Assembly: GCA_030837965.1 (NCBI GenBank)
Contig: JAUTXP010000046.1
Span: 1 to 38,325 of the forward strand
From: Acidimicrobiaceae bacterium
Lineage (GTDB): Bacteria; Actinomycetota; Acidimicrobiia; Acidimicrobiales; JAUTXP01
Reading direction: 5' to 3'
Length of the DNA stretch: 38,325 nt
In this document: positions 7,628 to 15,016 of the stretch, in pieces
How positions within the stretch are numbered: position 1 is the first letter of the stretch
Layout of the letters: each line of letters opens with the position of its first letter
The notes under the pieces: model-generated
The model's database searches: none
Seen by the model: only the letters and a program-made list of their open reading frames with translations
What the model was told of the DNA's origin: nothing
Translations under genes and position numbers: made by a program

Positions 7628-7678
7628 GCTTCTGGGCACGTTTTCTTCGCCCAGGGCCAAGTTTTCGTGCCCAGAAGC
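7628..7678. repeat. Perfect 13-bp inverted repeat with 25-base loop
   Basis: Arms GCTTCTGGGCACG (7628-7640) and CGTGCCCAGAAGC (7666-7678) are exact complements. Both inner edges carry a TTTT run. It lies between two convergent genes, so a bidirectional terminator or transcript 3' structure is possible. No second copy was noticed. Confidence 0.6.
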
Positions 7679-7779
7679 GAGAATCACCGAGGAGTTGGTT
7701 GCCCACAGGGCGAAACGGCGTGACCTATCAGCGCGGCCAAGGCTGCGCAGCGCCGAATGCGCAGCGTCCTCGGTTGCTT

Positions 7780-8427
7780 TCAACGGGCGACCGCGGCGCG
7801 GTCGGTCAGCACGCCGTGCAAGGCCAGCAAGGCCTCGACCCGCGTGATCTCCGACGTGGTGAACCGCAGCGCGAGCGGCCGGGTGGCGAAGGCGACCAGC
7901 GCAGGCTCGAGCCTGCCGTCGGGCACGGCCAGCAGCCACACCGCGCCCCGCACGTCCCATTTGACCGACGCGGGCAGGTCGGCGGTGCGCATGACAATGG
8001 GACCGTCGTGGGCCATGGCCCGTCGACCCGCCTCATACGCGGCAGCCTCGGTCCGGGTGCTGACCCATGCCGCGGTGGCCGACGTCAGCTCCAACACGGC
8101 TCGTCCGAGTTCGAGTGTGTCTCGCGACGGGTCTGAAGCCACCAGCGCGCCCGCGTAGCGCAGGCCTCTGACCATGGGGTCCATGCGGTCCTCGGCCAGG
8201 CCGCAGGACAACAGCTCAGCGCCCGCCTCCGCCAGTTGCCGGGCCAGCCCCGTGGTGTCCCAGTCCGGCGGGCCGTCGACGACGATCTCGTCGACCGCCT
8301 TGGCCCCGTCCAACTCGTGGATGTCGATGGACACGACATTGCCGTCATGGGCGGCGATGGACCCGGCCACCAGGGCCAACGCCCCAGGCTGGTCGGGAAG
8401 CTCGACGCGGAGTCGGTAGGCGGCCAT
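7780..8427 (-). CDS. ACT-domain protein
   Basis: A 215-residue protein. Residues 1-70 form an ACT domain (LRVELPDQPGALALVAGSIA, then VVSIDIHELDG), a fold that usually binds an amino acid and regulates an attached or partner enzyme. The remaining 140 residues have no catalytic domain I recognise; the final part (about 165-210) may be another alpha/beta sensory region. The reading frame is open far upstream, but that is antisense to the dioxygenase gene. ATG 8427 directly precedes the ACT domain. It is a single gene divergent from the dioxygenase with about 80 bases between starts. The ligand is unknown. Confidence 0.75.
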   Translation of the reverse strand: MAAYRLRVELPDQPGALALVAGSIAAHDGNVVSIDIHELDGAKAVDEIVVDGPPDWDTTGLARQLAEAGAELLSCGLAEDRMDPMVRGLRYAGALVASDPSRDTLELGRAVLELTSATAAWVSTRTEAAAYEAGRRAMAHDGPIVMRTADLPASVKWDVRGAVWLLAVPDGRLEPALVAFATRPLALRFTTSEITRVEALLALHGVLTDRAAVAR

Positions 8428-8508
8428 GGTCGAACCCTGCCCTGCCCACATTGCCTGCGGGTTACAGGCCGGCAAACGGCCTGTTGATCCGTGGGTAGGG
8501 TCGACATC

Positions 8509-9378
8509 GTGACCGACGTGATGCCTGCCGTGTTCTTCGGGCATGGCAGCCCCATGAACGCGTTGGAGCGGAATCGATACAGCGATGCATGGCGCGCCTT
8601 CGGCCAGTCCGTGCCCCGGCCGCGCGCCATCGTCATGGTGTCGGCCCACTGGTACGTGAACGCCACCGCGGTCACGGCCATGGCCCGGCCTCGCACCATC
8701 CACGACTTCTACGGCTTCCCCGACGAGCTGTTCGCGGTGGACTATCCGGCGCCGGGCGCGCCGGACGTGGCCGAGGAGGTGGCCGACGTCGTCAACCCGG
8801 TGTGGGTGGGCATCGACCACGACAGTTGGGGGCTGGACCACGGCACGTGGTCCGTGCTCGTCCATGCCTTCCCCGACGCCGACATCCCGGTGGTCCAGAT
8901 CGCCATCAACGCCATGAAGCCCCTCGAGTACCACGTGGACCTGGGCGCCAGGCTGGCGCCGCTGCGCGAGCGGGGCGTGCTGCTGGCGGGCAGCGGCAAT
9001 GTCGTCCACAACCTGGGCCGGATGGACTGGCACCAACCCGACGCGGGCTTCGACTGGGCCCAGCGCTTCAACCAGGCGGCCCGCTCGGTCATGCTCGAAG
9101 CGCCGGACGCCGTGGCCCGACTGGCTGACGACCCCGACTTCGATTCGGCCGTGCCCACGCCCGACCACTTCATCCCGCTGCTGTACCTGGCCGGGGTCGC
9201 GGCTGCGTCAGGGGAGCGGGCCGAGGTCCTGGTCGACGGCTACACCTACGGCTCGCTGTCCATGGCGTCGTACACGGTGGGTGGGGGCACGATGCCCGCG
9301 GGCGTGCGGTCAGAAACGGGGAATGCCGCGCCGGTGCCGGACCCGTCGGTGGTGCCACCCGAGGACACCAACATCTAG
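8509..9378 (+). CDS. LigB/DODA-type extradiol dioxygenase (YgiD-like)
   Basis: A 289-residue member of the LigB superfamily, close to 4,5-DOPA-extradiol dioxygenase/YgiD (about 270 residues). The expected metal and active-site histidines are His12 (FFGHGSPMNAL), His47 (VSAHW), His167 (NVVHNLG) and His220 (PTPDHFIPLLYL). The spacing of the first three matches His22/His57/His177 as recalled for E. coli YgiD. It should open catechol-type rings in the cytosol, but the substrate is not predictable. GTG 8509 has an AGGG 9 bases upstream; ATG 8521 is an alternative. The C-terminal 35 residues after the fold are Pro-rich and unusual. Confidence 0.88.
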   Translation: MTDVMPAVFFGHGSPMNALERNRYSDAWRAFGQSVPRPRAIVMVSAHWYVNATAVTAMARPRTIHDFYGFPDELFAVDYPAPGAPDVAEEVADVVNPVWVGIDHDSWGLDHGTWSVLVHAFPDADIPVVQIAINAMKPLEYHVDLGARLAPLRERGVLLAGSGNVVHNLGRMDWHQPDAGFDWAQRFNQAARSVMLEAPDAVARLADDPDFDSAVPTPDHFIPLLYLAGVAAASGERAEVLVDGYTYGSLSMASYTVGGGTMPAGVRSETGNAAPVPDPSVVPPEDTNI

Positions 9379-9540
9379 GCCCTGACGCCATCTGGGCGTG
9401 CTTGACCACCGAGGCGGTGGCGAACTGCGCCCAAATGCAAGGGGGGGCGGTGGGGCGGGGGTGGTGGGGCGGGGCGGGACTGAACGGGAATGCGTGCGGC
9501 CGCCAGATAGTTGACTGTGCAAATACTTGAGGAGAACAAG
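9379..9540. other. Intergenic stretch with G-run tract
   Basis: The non-coding stretch between the dioxygenase and pirin genes contains at 9441-9480 at least five runs of three or more G separated by 1-3 bases, a pattern able to form a G-quadruplex on the plus strand. A GATAGT at 9506-9511 could be a -10 element for the pirin gene, which has a good AGGAG before its start. Confidence 0.4.
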
Positions 9541-10305
9541 ATGCCTGCTGCCACCCTCGAACCGATGGTCGACATCCGGAGGGCCGACGACCGCTTCAAG
9601 ACCCAGATCAGTTGGCTGGACTCGAAGCACTCCTTTTCGTTCAGCAGCCACTACGACGCGGCCAACACGCACCACGGACTGCTGCTCGTCAACAACGACG
9701 ACGTCATCGACCCTGGCACCGGCTTCGAGACCCATCCCCACCGGGACATGGAGATCGTGACGTGGGTGCTCACGGGCTCCCTCGTCCACCAGGACTCGAC
9801 GGGCAACACCGGCGTCATCTATCCCGGGTTGGCCCAGCGCATGAGCGCGGGCACGGGCATCCTTCACTCGGAGAAGAACGACTCGTGGCGGCTCAGCGGG
9901 GAGCGTCATCAGGACCCCGTGCACCTCGTCCAGATGTGGGTCGTCCCCGACGAGCAGGGCATCACGCCCGGCTACGAGCAGCTCGAGATCGACGACCGCG
10001 ATCTCCGAGGCGCCTTGGTGCCGGTGGCGTCCGGCATGGCCAAGCACGAGGGCAATGCCGCCATCCGAATCAAGAACCGGTACGCGGCCCTGTACGCGGC
10101 CCGCCTGGCGCCGGGCGAGAGTGTGGTGCTGCCGGAGGCGCCGTTCCTCCACCTGTTCGTCCCTCGGGGCCGGGTCGAGCTGGAGGGCGCGGGCCCGCTG
10201 GAGCAAGGCGACGCTGTGCGCTTCGCAGGCACGGGCGGACAACGGGTCAGCGCGCTGGAGGGCGCGGAGATCCTCGTGTGGGAGATGCACGCCGACCTGT
10301 CATAG
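9541..10305 (+). CDS. Pirin-family bicupin protein
   Basis: A 254-residue YhhW-like pirin. The N-terminal cupin has FETHPHRDMEIVTWVLTG, LVHQDSTGN and GTGILHSE, giving the usual three His and one Glu metal ligands. A second cupin-like domain (about 160-250) lacks obvious ligands, as in other pirins. Bacterial pirins have been reported as metal-dependent quercetinases or redox-sensing regulators, so the role here is open. ATG 9541 has AGGAG six bases upstream; the upstream extension is rejected. The gene is convergent with the MEDS regulator, with 62 bases between them. Confidence 0.88.
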   Translation: MPAATLEPMVDIRRADDRFKTQISWLDSKHSFSFSSHYDAANTHHGLLLVNNDDVIDPGTGFETHPHRDMEIVTWVLTGSLVHQDSTGNTGVIYPGLAQRMSAGTGILHSEKNDSWRLSGERHQDPVHLVQMWVVPDEQGITPGYEQLEIDDRDLRGALVPVASGMAKHEGNAAIRIKNRYAALYAARLAPGESVVLPEAPFLHLFVPRGRVELEGAGPLEQGDAVRFAGTGGQRVSALEGAEILVWEMHADLS

Positions 10306-10367
10306 GACGAGCCGACGACAGGGCGGCCCGCCGAGGCAGCAGACAGGGGAGGCCGCGCAGGCGGTTG

Positions 10368-11330
10368 CTAGGCCACGGCCAAGCGGACCCGTACGACGCT
10401 GCCGCCGTCGCCGGTGCGCACCTGCACCAGGTCACAGAGCTGGTTGACCAGCCACAGCCCCCGGCCCCGCTCGCTGTCGTGGGGCGGGGGCAGGCGGCCG
10501 ATCAGCGGGTCGGAGATCAGGCCGCCGTCGGTCACCTGGCAGATGACCGTTTTGCCGTCGCTCCACGTCTCCACTGCGCCCCGGCCGCCGCCATACCGCA
10601 ACGCGTTGGTGGCCAGTTCGTTGACGGCCAGCACCAGTTCGCCCTCACGCATGGTGCCCATGCCCGCCCGGGCCGCGGCGTCGCGGATGAACTGGCGCAC
10701 GGCGATGAGGGCATCGGGCCCGAAGTCGAGACGCAACGCCTCGGCGGGCGGATCGGCGAGGGGCCTGCTGAACGGGGCCACCACTTCGTCCAAGCCCATG
10801 TAGTCGCCGCTCTCGGCCCGTCGACCGTTCACCACGACGACGGGATGGGTGCGGTGGGCACCTTCCACCACGGCCGGGTCGAGGCCGTTCACGTCGTAGG
10901 GGCACAGCAGCTCGAAGTCGCCCGCGTCGGCAAAGGCCAGGTTCAACAGGGCTTCGTGCCGCTCGCACTCCACGAACTCGTCGAATGAGCGTCCAGGCCA
11001 CGCGGGCTCGCCGATGCCCCGCATGGGCCGATCCACGTCCTTGTGGTCCTCGACGAACTGGTGCCACGCCGGAATGATGCGGGCCGGATTGTGGCCCACC
11101 TTCTCCATGTCGACGTAGCGGATGGCCCTCCCGCCCTCGCCCAACGCAGCGCGCAGCATGTCGATCTTGCGCTGGGGCAGCGCCACCAGCGCGGGCTCGT
11201 CGTTGTCGATGCCCACTTGGAGGAAGGGGACGGTGCCGGCGAGGAAGGCGGCGTCATCTCCATAGAAGAGCGCCTCGTGCACAAAGCCTTTGCGGGCGGC
11301 GCGAAAGGTCTGACTCGGAGGCGGCGCCAT
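10368..11330 (-). CDS. MEDS-domain plus HATPase anti-sigma-type regulator
   Basis: A 320-residue two-domain regulator. Residues 15-170 match the MEDS (DcmR-type sensory) domain: FVHEALFYGDD, VPFLQVGIDNDEPALVAL and the LCPYDV motif. Residues 195-320 are an RsbW/SpoIIAB-like ATPase with N-box LAVNELATNALRYGGG and G2 GRGLWLVNQLCD. There is no HisKA region, so it probably acts as an anti-sigma or Ser/Thr switch kinase instead of a classic histidine kinase. Actinobacterial proteins of this layout are often annotated as RsbA-like anti-sigma regulators. No sigma or anti-sigma-antagonist gene is adjacent. Partners are unknown. Confidence 0.85.
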   Translation of the reverse strand: MAPPPSQTFRAARKGFVHEALFYGDDAAFLAGTVPFLQVGIDNDEPALVALPQRKIDMLRAALGEGGRAIRYVDMEKVGHNPARIIPAWHQFVEDHKDVDRPMRGIGEPAWPGRSFDEFVECERHEALLNLAFADAGDFELLCPYDVNGLDPAVVEGAHRTHPVVVVNGRRAESGDYMGLDEVVAPFSRPLADPPAEALRLDFGPDALIAVRQFIRDAAARAGMGTMREGELVLAVNELATNALRYGGGRGAVETWSDGKTVICQVTDGGLISDPLIGRLPPPHDSERGRGLWLVNQLCDLVQVRTGDGGSVVRVRLAVA

Positions 11331-11461
11331 TGCACCCAGTGTTGCACGCCCCTTGTCCGCTGACGAACCTCAGAGCACCTTGTCCCATAACGCCGATCAA
11401 GGGCTTTGGCAGGCGTTTGACCCCCAGGGGCCAGTGGCCGTCCATCCCCCGGCAGCGGCCT

Positions 11462-11794
11462 TCAGCGCGTTGGCCCAGCCTCGCCGAACAGGCCACTGAC
11501 GAGGTCGGCCGCCTCCTTCGGAGCGCGGACATCGAGCATGACCACGGCACTTGTGATGTGCAGGCTGAAGTCGAAGAAGGAGCAGCACCCCTGCTCGGCC
11601 GCGGCCAGCCGGGCCACGTCGGCTGCGGTGTCGGGACCGGGCGGAAAGGCGATGCGCAGCCCGCCGTCGATGGCCTGACGGTCCGTGGCCAGCGTCAGCA
11701 GGCTTCGCCATTGCTCGACCCGCTCGGCCACCGCGTCGGCGCCGTCGAGCGTGCACGCCATCGGAGCGGCGTGGAGGGGAATGTGCTGTCTCAC
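11462..11794 (-). CDS. Small conserved protein with EQGCCSFF Cys-pair motif
   Basis: About 110 residues. A conserved-looking segment AAAEQGCCSFFDF carries adjacent cysteines, preceded by a predicted helix and followed by a hydrophobic strand. A similar AEQ-CC-FF segment occurs in the C-terminal region of some actinobacterial MerR-type regulators and their stand-alone relatives, so a metal- or thiol-sensing role is possible. There is no DNA-binding domain here. GTG 11794 (VRQHIPL) is preferred; GTG 11812 would overlap the MarR gene by 8 bases. It lies downstream of, and probably in one transcript with, the MarR gene. The function is unknown. Confidence 0.6.
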   Translation of the reverse strand: MRQHIPLHAAPMACTLDGADAVAERVEQWRSLLTLATDRQAIDGGLRIAFPPGPDTAADVARLAAAEQGCCSFFDFSLHITSAVVMLDVRAPKEAADLVSGLFGEAGPTR

Positions 11795-11804
11795 TGGGGC
11801 CAGG

Positions 11805-12245
11805 TTACGCACCTGTCTTCGCCCGGCCGCCTCCGGGTCGGCGACGAGCAGTGGACCATGTCGGCAGGAGGTCGGGGCCGACGCGCTGGAGCTCGTCGAT
11901 GTGGGCCCCGGCCAGCTTGGCCAGGCGGCGGGCGCCCTTGGCCGTGAGGTGGACGCGCACGTTGCGCTGACTGTCCTTGTCCGCCTTGCGCACGACCAGG
12001 CCCGCCTTCTCGGCCCGGTCGATCAGTCCCACCACGCTGTGGTGGCGCAACAGCAAGTGCCCGGCCACCTCGCTGATGGTCGGCGGCCCGGCCGCGTGGC
12101 CTCGCACGGCCAAGAGGAGTTGGTGTTGGGCGGGCGTGATGCCGGCGTCCAATGCCTGCTGCTCGCTCCAGTAGAGGAACTGGCGCAATCGGTCGCGGAA
12201 CGCGAGGAGGTGTTGGTAGTCGTCGACAGCCGGGTCGGTAGACAT
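11805..12245 (-). CDS. MarR-family transcriptional regulator
   Basis: A 146-residue winged-helix regulator. Dimerisation helices flank a DNA-binding core with LTPAQHQLLLAV-like helix, ISEVAGHLLLRHHSVVGLIDR recognition region and the wing KADKDSQRNVRVHLTAKG. The His pair in LLLRHHSV is typical of one MarR subgroup. The C-terminal end is short, basic and Arg/Gly-rich. It is divergent from, and by my start overlaps, the ClC gene. The inverted repeat 12240-12264 could be its operator. Likely targets are itself with the Cys-pair gene, and the ClC transporter. The ligand is unknown. Confidence 0.88.
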   Translation of the reverse strand: MSTDPAVDDYQHLLAFRDRLRQFLYWSEQQALDAGITPAQHQLLLAVRGHAAGPPTISEVAGHLLLRHHSVVGLIDRAEKAGLVVRKADKDSQRNVRVHLTAKGARRLAKLAGAHIDELQRVGPDLLPTWSTARRRPGGGRAKTGA

Positions 12246-14009
12246 CTCGCACTACGATATGTCTTCATCGTCGCCGCCACCCCGCCCCGTCGACTCTTCC
12301 TTCTGGCCGGCCTGGCCGCCGTCATCGGCGCGGCCGGGGGCGCGGCCGCGTACGTGCTGGTGCATCTGATCGCGCTGTTGACCAACCTGGCCTTCTTCCA
12401 CCGAGTGCGGTGGACCTTGCCGTCCTTCACCCACCTGCACCGCTCGCCCATGATCCTGGTCGTCGCCGTGACCGGCGCGCTGCTGGTGTCGCTCCTGGCC
12501 CAGTGGGCGCCCATCATTCGAGGCCACGGCATCCCGGAGGCGATGGAGGCCGTGCTCACCAAGCAGAGTCGGATCGCGCCGCGCACGGCCGTGGCCAAGC
12601 CCTTGTCGGCCGCCATCGCCATCGGCAGCGGCGGCCCGTTCGGCGCCGAAGGGCCGATCATCGTGACCGGGGGCGCCATCGGCTCGTTGCTCGGACAAGT
12701 GGTTCCCGTGTCGCCCAGCGAGCGCAAGATCCTGCTGGCCTGCGGCGCGGCGGCGGGCATGGCCGCCACTTTTGGCGCGCCGCTGGCATCCGTCGTCCTG
12801 GCCATCGAACTGCTGCTGTTCGAGTTCTCGACGCGCGCCTTCGTCCCGCTGGCGGTGGCGGCCAGCGTGGCCGCGGGCATGCACTCGGCCTTCTTCGGCA
12901 GCGGGCCCCTCTTCGCCGTTCCCCATCACGACTTCGCCGGGCTGGGCCAGCTTCCGCTGTACCTGCCGCTCGGGTTGGCGTGTGGGCTGCTGGCCGTCGT
13001 CATCAACAAGGGCCTGTTCTTGGTGGAGGACGGGTTCCGCCGCCTGCCCATCGGCCAGTTCTGGTGGCCCGCCTTGGGCGCCATCGGCTTCGCCTCAGTG
13101 GGCATGGCCGTGCCCCGCGTGCTGAGCGTGGGCTACGACCAGATCAGCGAGGTGCTCACCGGCAGGCTGGCGGCCAGCACGCTCGCCGTGCTGGTGGTCG
13201 CCAAGCTGGTGGCTTGGTGGCTGGCGCTCGGGTCGGGAACGTCGGGCGGAACGCTCGCGCCCATCCTCCTCATCAGCGGGTCCTTCGGCGCCTTGATGGG
13301 ACGGCTGGCCGAACAGGTCCCCGGAGTGCATGTCTCGCCCGGCGCCTTCGCCCTTGTGGCCATGGCCGCCACGTTCGGCGCGTCGACCCGAGCCGCGTTC
13401 GCGTCGATCGTGTTCCTGTTCGAGTTGACCAGGGACTACAACGCCATCCTGCCGCTCATGCTGACAGCGGTCATCGCCGACCTGGTGGCCTCGGTCTTGA
13501 TGCGCGACAGCATCATGACGGAGAAGCTCAGCAGGCGGGGCCTGCGCGTGCCTTCGGACTACCACGCCGATGTGCTGCGCACGACCACGGTCGCCGCGGT
13601 CATGACGGCCGACGTCGAGACGGTGGGCCAGGACGTGTCCGTAGGCGAGCTGGCCCGGCGGTTCCAGGGCGGCGGGCACGGGGCGTATCCCGTCGTCGAC
13701 CAGTCGGGCCGGTGCGTGGGGATGATCGCCCGAGGGGACCTGTTGCGGGACGGGGCGTGGACTGACGAGAGCCCGGTCGAGAACGTGGCCTCGCCCGACA
13801 TCGTGAGCGTGGCGCCGACCGACACCGTGAGCGACGCGCTCGAGCGCATGCTCGAAGAGCACATCGAGCACCTGCCGGTGATGGACGGCGACCGGCTGGT
13901 GGGCATCTGCACCCGGACCGACATCATGCGCGCCCGCCGGGTGCAGTGGGCCCACGAGCAGCCCGAGCCGGGTTGGCGGCCGCGTGGGCGAAAGCTGCGT
14001 CAGGAGTAG
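12210..14009 (+). CDS. ClC-type chloride channel/antiporter with CBS domains
   Basis: About 599 residues from GTG 12210. The membrane part has the ClC filter motifs GSGGPFGAEGP, including gating Glu147, and GTSGGTLAP, with 10 or more further hydrophobic helices. The retained gating glutamate favours a Cl-/H+ exchanger over an open channel. Residues about 460-590 form two CBS domains (VAAVMTADVETV and VENVASPDIVSV onward), which often bind adenine nucleotides. The start is unclear: the transmembrane domain begins near 12290, and the only GTG/TTG starts in this frame (12210, 12213) lie inside the divergent marR coding region. A hairpin repeat follows the stop. Confidence 0.88.
   Translation: MLVVVDSRVGRHLALRYVFIVAATPPRRLFLLAGLAAVIGAAGGAAAYVLVHLIALLTNLAFFHRVRWTLPSFTHLHRSPMILVVAVTGALLVSLLAQWAPIIRGHGIPEAMEAVLTKQSRIAPRTAVAKPLSAAIAIGSGGPFGAEGPIIVTGGAIGSLLGQVVPVSPSERKILLACGAAAGMAATFGAPLASVVLAIELLLFEFSTRAFVPLAVAASVAAGMHSAFFGSGPLFAVPHHDFAGLGQLPLYLPLGLACGLLAVVINKGLFLVEDGFRRLPIGQFWWPALGAIGFASVGMAVPRVLSVGYDQISEVLTGRLAASTLAVLVVAKLVAWWLALGSGTSGGTLAPILLISGSFGALMGRLAEQVPGVHVSPGAFALVAMAATFGASTRAAFASIVFLFELTRDYNAILPLMLTAVIADLVASVLMRDSIMTEKLSRRGLRVPSDYHADVLRTTTVAAVMTADVETVGQDVSVGELARRFQGGGHGAYPVVDQSGRCVGMIARGDLLRDGAWTDESPVENVASPDIVSVAPTDTVSDALERMLEEHIEHLPVMDGDRLVGICTRTDIMRARRVQWAHEQPEPGWRPRGRKLRQE
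12240..12264. promoter_or_regulatory. Possible MarR operator
   Basis: AGACAT at 12240-12245 and ATGTCT at 12259-12264 form an inverted repeat with a 13-base spacer, spanning the MarR start codon and the region before the ClC membrane domain. Position suits a MarR dimer controlling both directions. The arms are short and the assignment is tentative. Confidence 0.35.
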
Positions 14010-14039
14010 ACCCCGACGCCCGCCGGCCCGCCCCCCCAA

Positions 14040-14074
14040 ATCTTTTCCACAGCAGCAGGTGCTGTGGAAAAGAT
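14040..14074. repeat. Dispersed 15-bp-stem hairpin, copy A
   Basis: Arms ATCTTTTCCACAGCA (14040-14054) and TGCTGTGGAAAAGAT (14060-14074) pair perfectly around a 5-base loop. Flanking C-run and G-run can extend the stem past a small internal loop. It follows the ClC stop. The related copy B at 20694-20728 differs in one base pair of the stem in a compensatory way. It may end transcription of the ClC gene, although there is no U-tract. Confidence 0.8.
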
Positions 14075-14105
14075 CGAGGGGGAAATGGGAGGGCCACTGG
14101 GATAG

Positions 14106-14115
14106 TGGTATACCA
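14106..14115. promoter_or_regulatory. TGGTATACCA operator, site 1 (PhyH-FAD oxidase)
   Basis: A perfect 10-bp palindrome TGGTATACCA lies 31 bases before the PhyH start. GntR/FCD regulators typically bind short palindromes with TGGT/ACCA- or TTGT/ACAA-type half-sites. A gntR/FCD gene lies in the same island at 21590, and three further copies mark its other transcription units. Confidence 0.75.
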
Positions 14116-14146
14116 ATGCTGGAAGGCTCGCGCTACGCTGGCTGGC

Positions 14147-15016
14147 ATGCCCGCCGGCGGCCACGATGCGGCGCTTGCCCTGGAGCGAGACGGCTTCGCC
14201 ATCCTCCCGGGCTTCCTCGATGCGGCCGAGGTCGCAGCCGGTCGAGCCAACCTGGCCCGCTACTTCCCGACGCCCGAGGAGTTCTTCGCCGCGGCCCCGG
14301 AGAAGTTCGCCTGGCTGCGGGCGGGCCAGTTCGCAGGCCTGATCGACTTCCCCTTCGTCGACGACGCCCTCAACGACCACCTCACCCATCCCCGGCTGGT
14401 CGCGCTGGCCCGGGAGTTGGTGGGGGCCGACGACGTCCGCCTGGTCCAAGGGCGGGCCTGGGCCAAGTACGGAGGCAACGTCGACTTCGACCAGCCCCTC
14501 CACCGCGACTACCCGAACCACACGCTCGCCTACCCGAGCGCCAAGCCAGGCCTGCGCGAGCTGATCGGCTTCATCTACTACTCCGACGTGACGGCCGACA
14601 GCGGGCCGACGTGCCTCCTGCCCCACCGGTACGCGTCGGACGTGCCCGTCGGCACGCGTCACCTGGCCGAGGGCACCCGTCGCCAACAGGAAGTGCAGGC
14701 CGTGGGGCCCGCGGGCACCGTGGTGCTGTATTCGCCGTTGACGTTCCATCGAGGCTCGGCCCTCGGCCCGCCGCCCGCTTACCGCTGGATCACGGGGTTC
14801 TCGTATCGGGCCGCGGGGGTGGACTGGACGGCCAACCAGTGCTGGCCGCCCGCAGGGACCACCGACGAACTGCACCGGTTCATGGCGCGGGCCACAGTCG
14901 AACAGCGCAACGTGCTCGGCTTCCCTCCTCCCGGCCATCCGTACTGGGACGACGACACCCGGGCCGGAATCGCGGCGCGCTATCCGGGCATCGACCTGTC
15001 GCCGTATCGGCAGTGA
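14147..15016 (+). CDS. PhyH-family Fe(II)/2-oxoglutarate dioxygenase
   Basis: A 289-residue member of the phytanoyl-CoA dioxygenase family. The double-stranded beta-helix iron site is visible as His119-x-Asp121 (LHRDYPNH) and His201 (LTFHRGSA), with Arg near YRWITGFSYR as a candidate 2-oxoglutarate ligand. It would hydroxylate a small molecule in the cytosol, consuming 2-oxoglutarate and O2. ATG 14147 is the only in-frame start close to the domain. No clear ribosome-binding site was seen. Its stop overlaps the FAD-oxidase start as GTGA, so the two are coupled. Operator site 1 lies upstream. The substrate is unknown; the island suggests a hydroxy- or amino-acid-like compound. Confidence 0.85.
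   Translation: MPAGGHDAALALERDGFAILPGFLDAAEVAAGRANLARYFPTPEEFFAAAPEKFAWLRAGQFAGLIDFPFVDDALNDHLTHPRLVALARELVGADDVRLVQGRAWAKYGGNVDFDQPLHRDYPNHTLAYPSAKPGLRELIGFIYYSDVTADSGPTCLLPHRYASDVPVGTRHLAEGTRRQQEVQAVGPAGTVVLYSPLTFHRGSALGPPPAYRWITGFSYRAAGVDWTANQCWPPAGTTDELHRFMARATVEQRNVLGFPPPGHPYWDDDTRAGIAARYPGIDLSPYRQ

Noticed and set aside
8428-9168. N-terminal extension of the ACT-domain protein
   Set aside because: The extra residues are antisense to the LigB-type dioxygenase and show no protein-like pattern; ATG 8427 fits the ACT domain.
12259-12400. ATG 12259 as start of the ClC gene
   Set aside because: It is in the wrong frame; its translation (MSSSSPPPR onward) soon becomes a non-membrane Pro/Arg-rich shadow.
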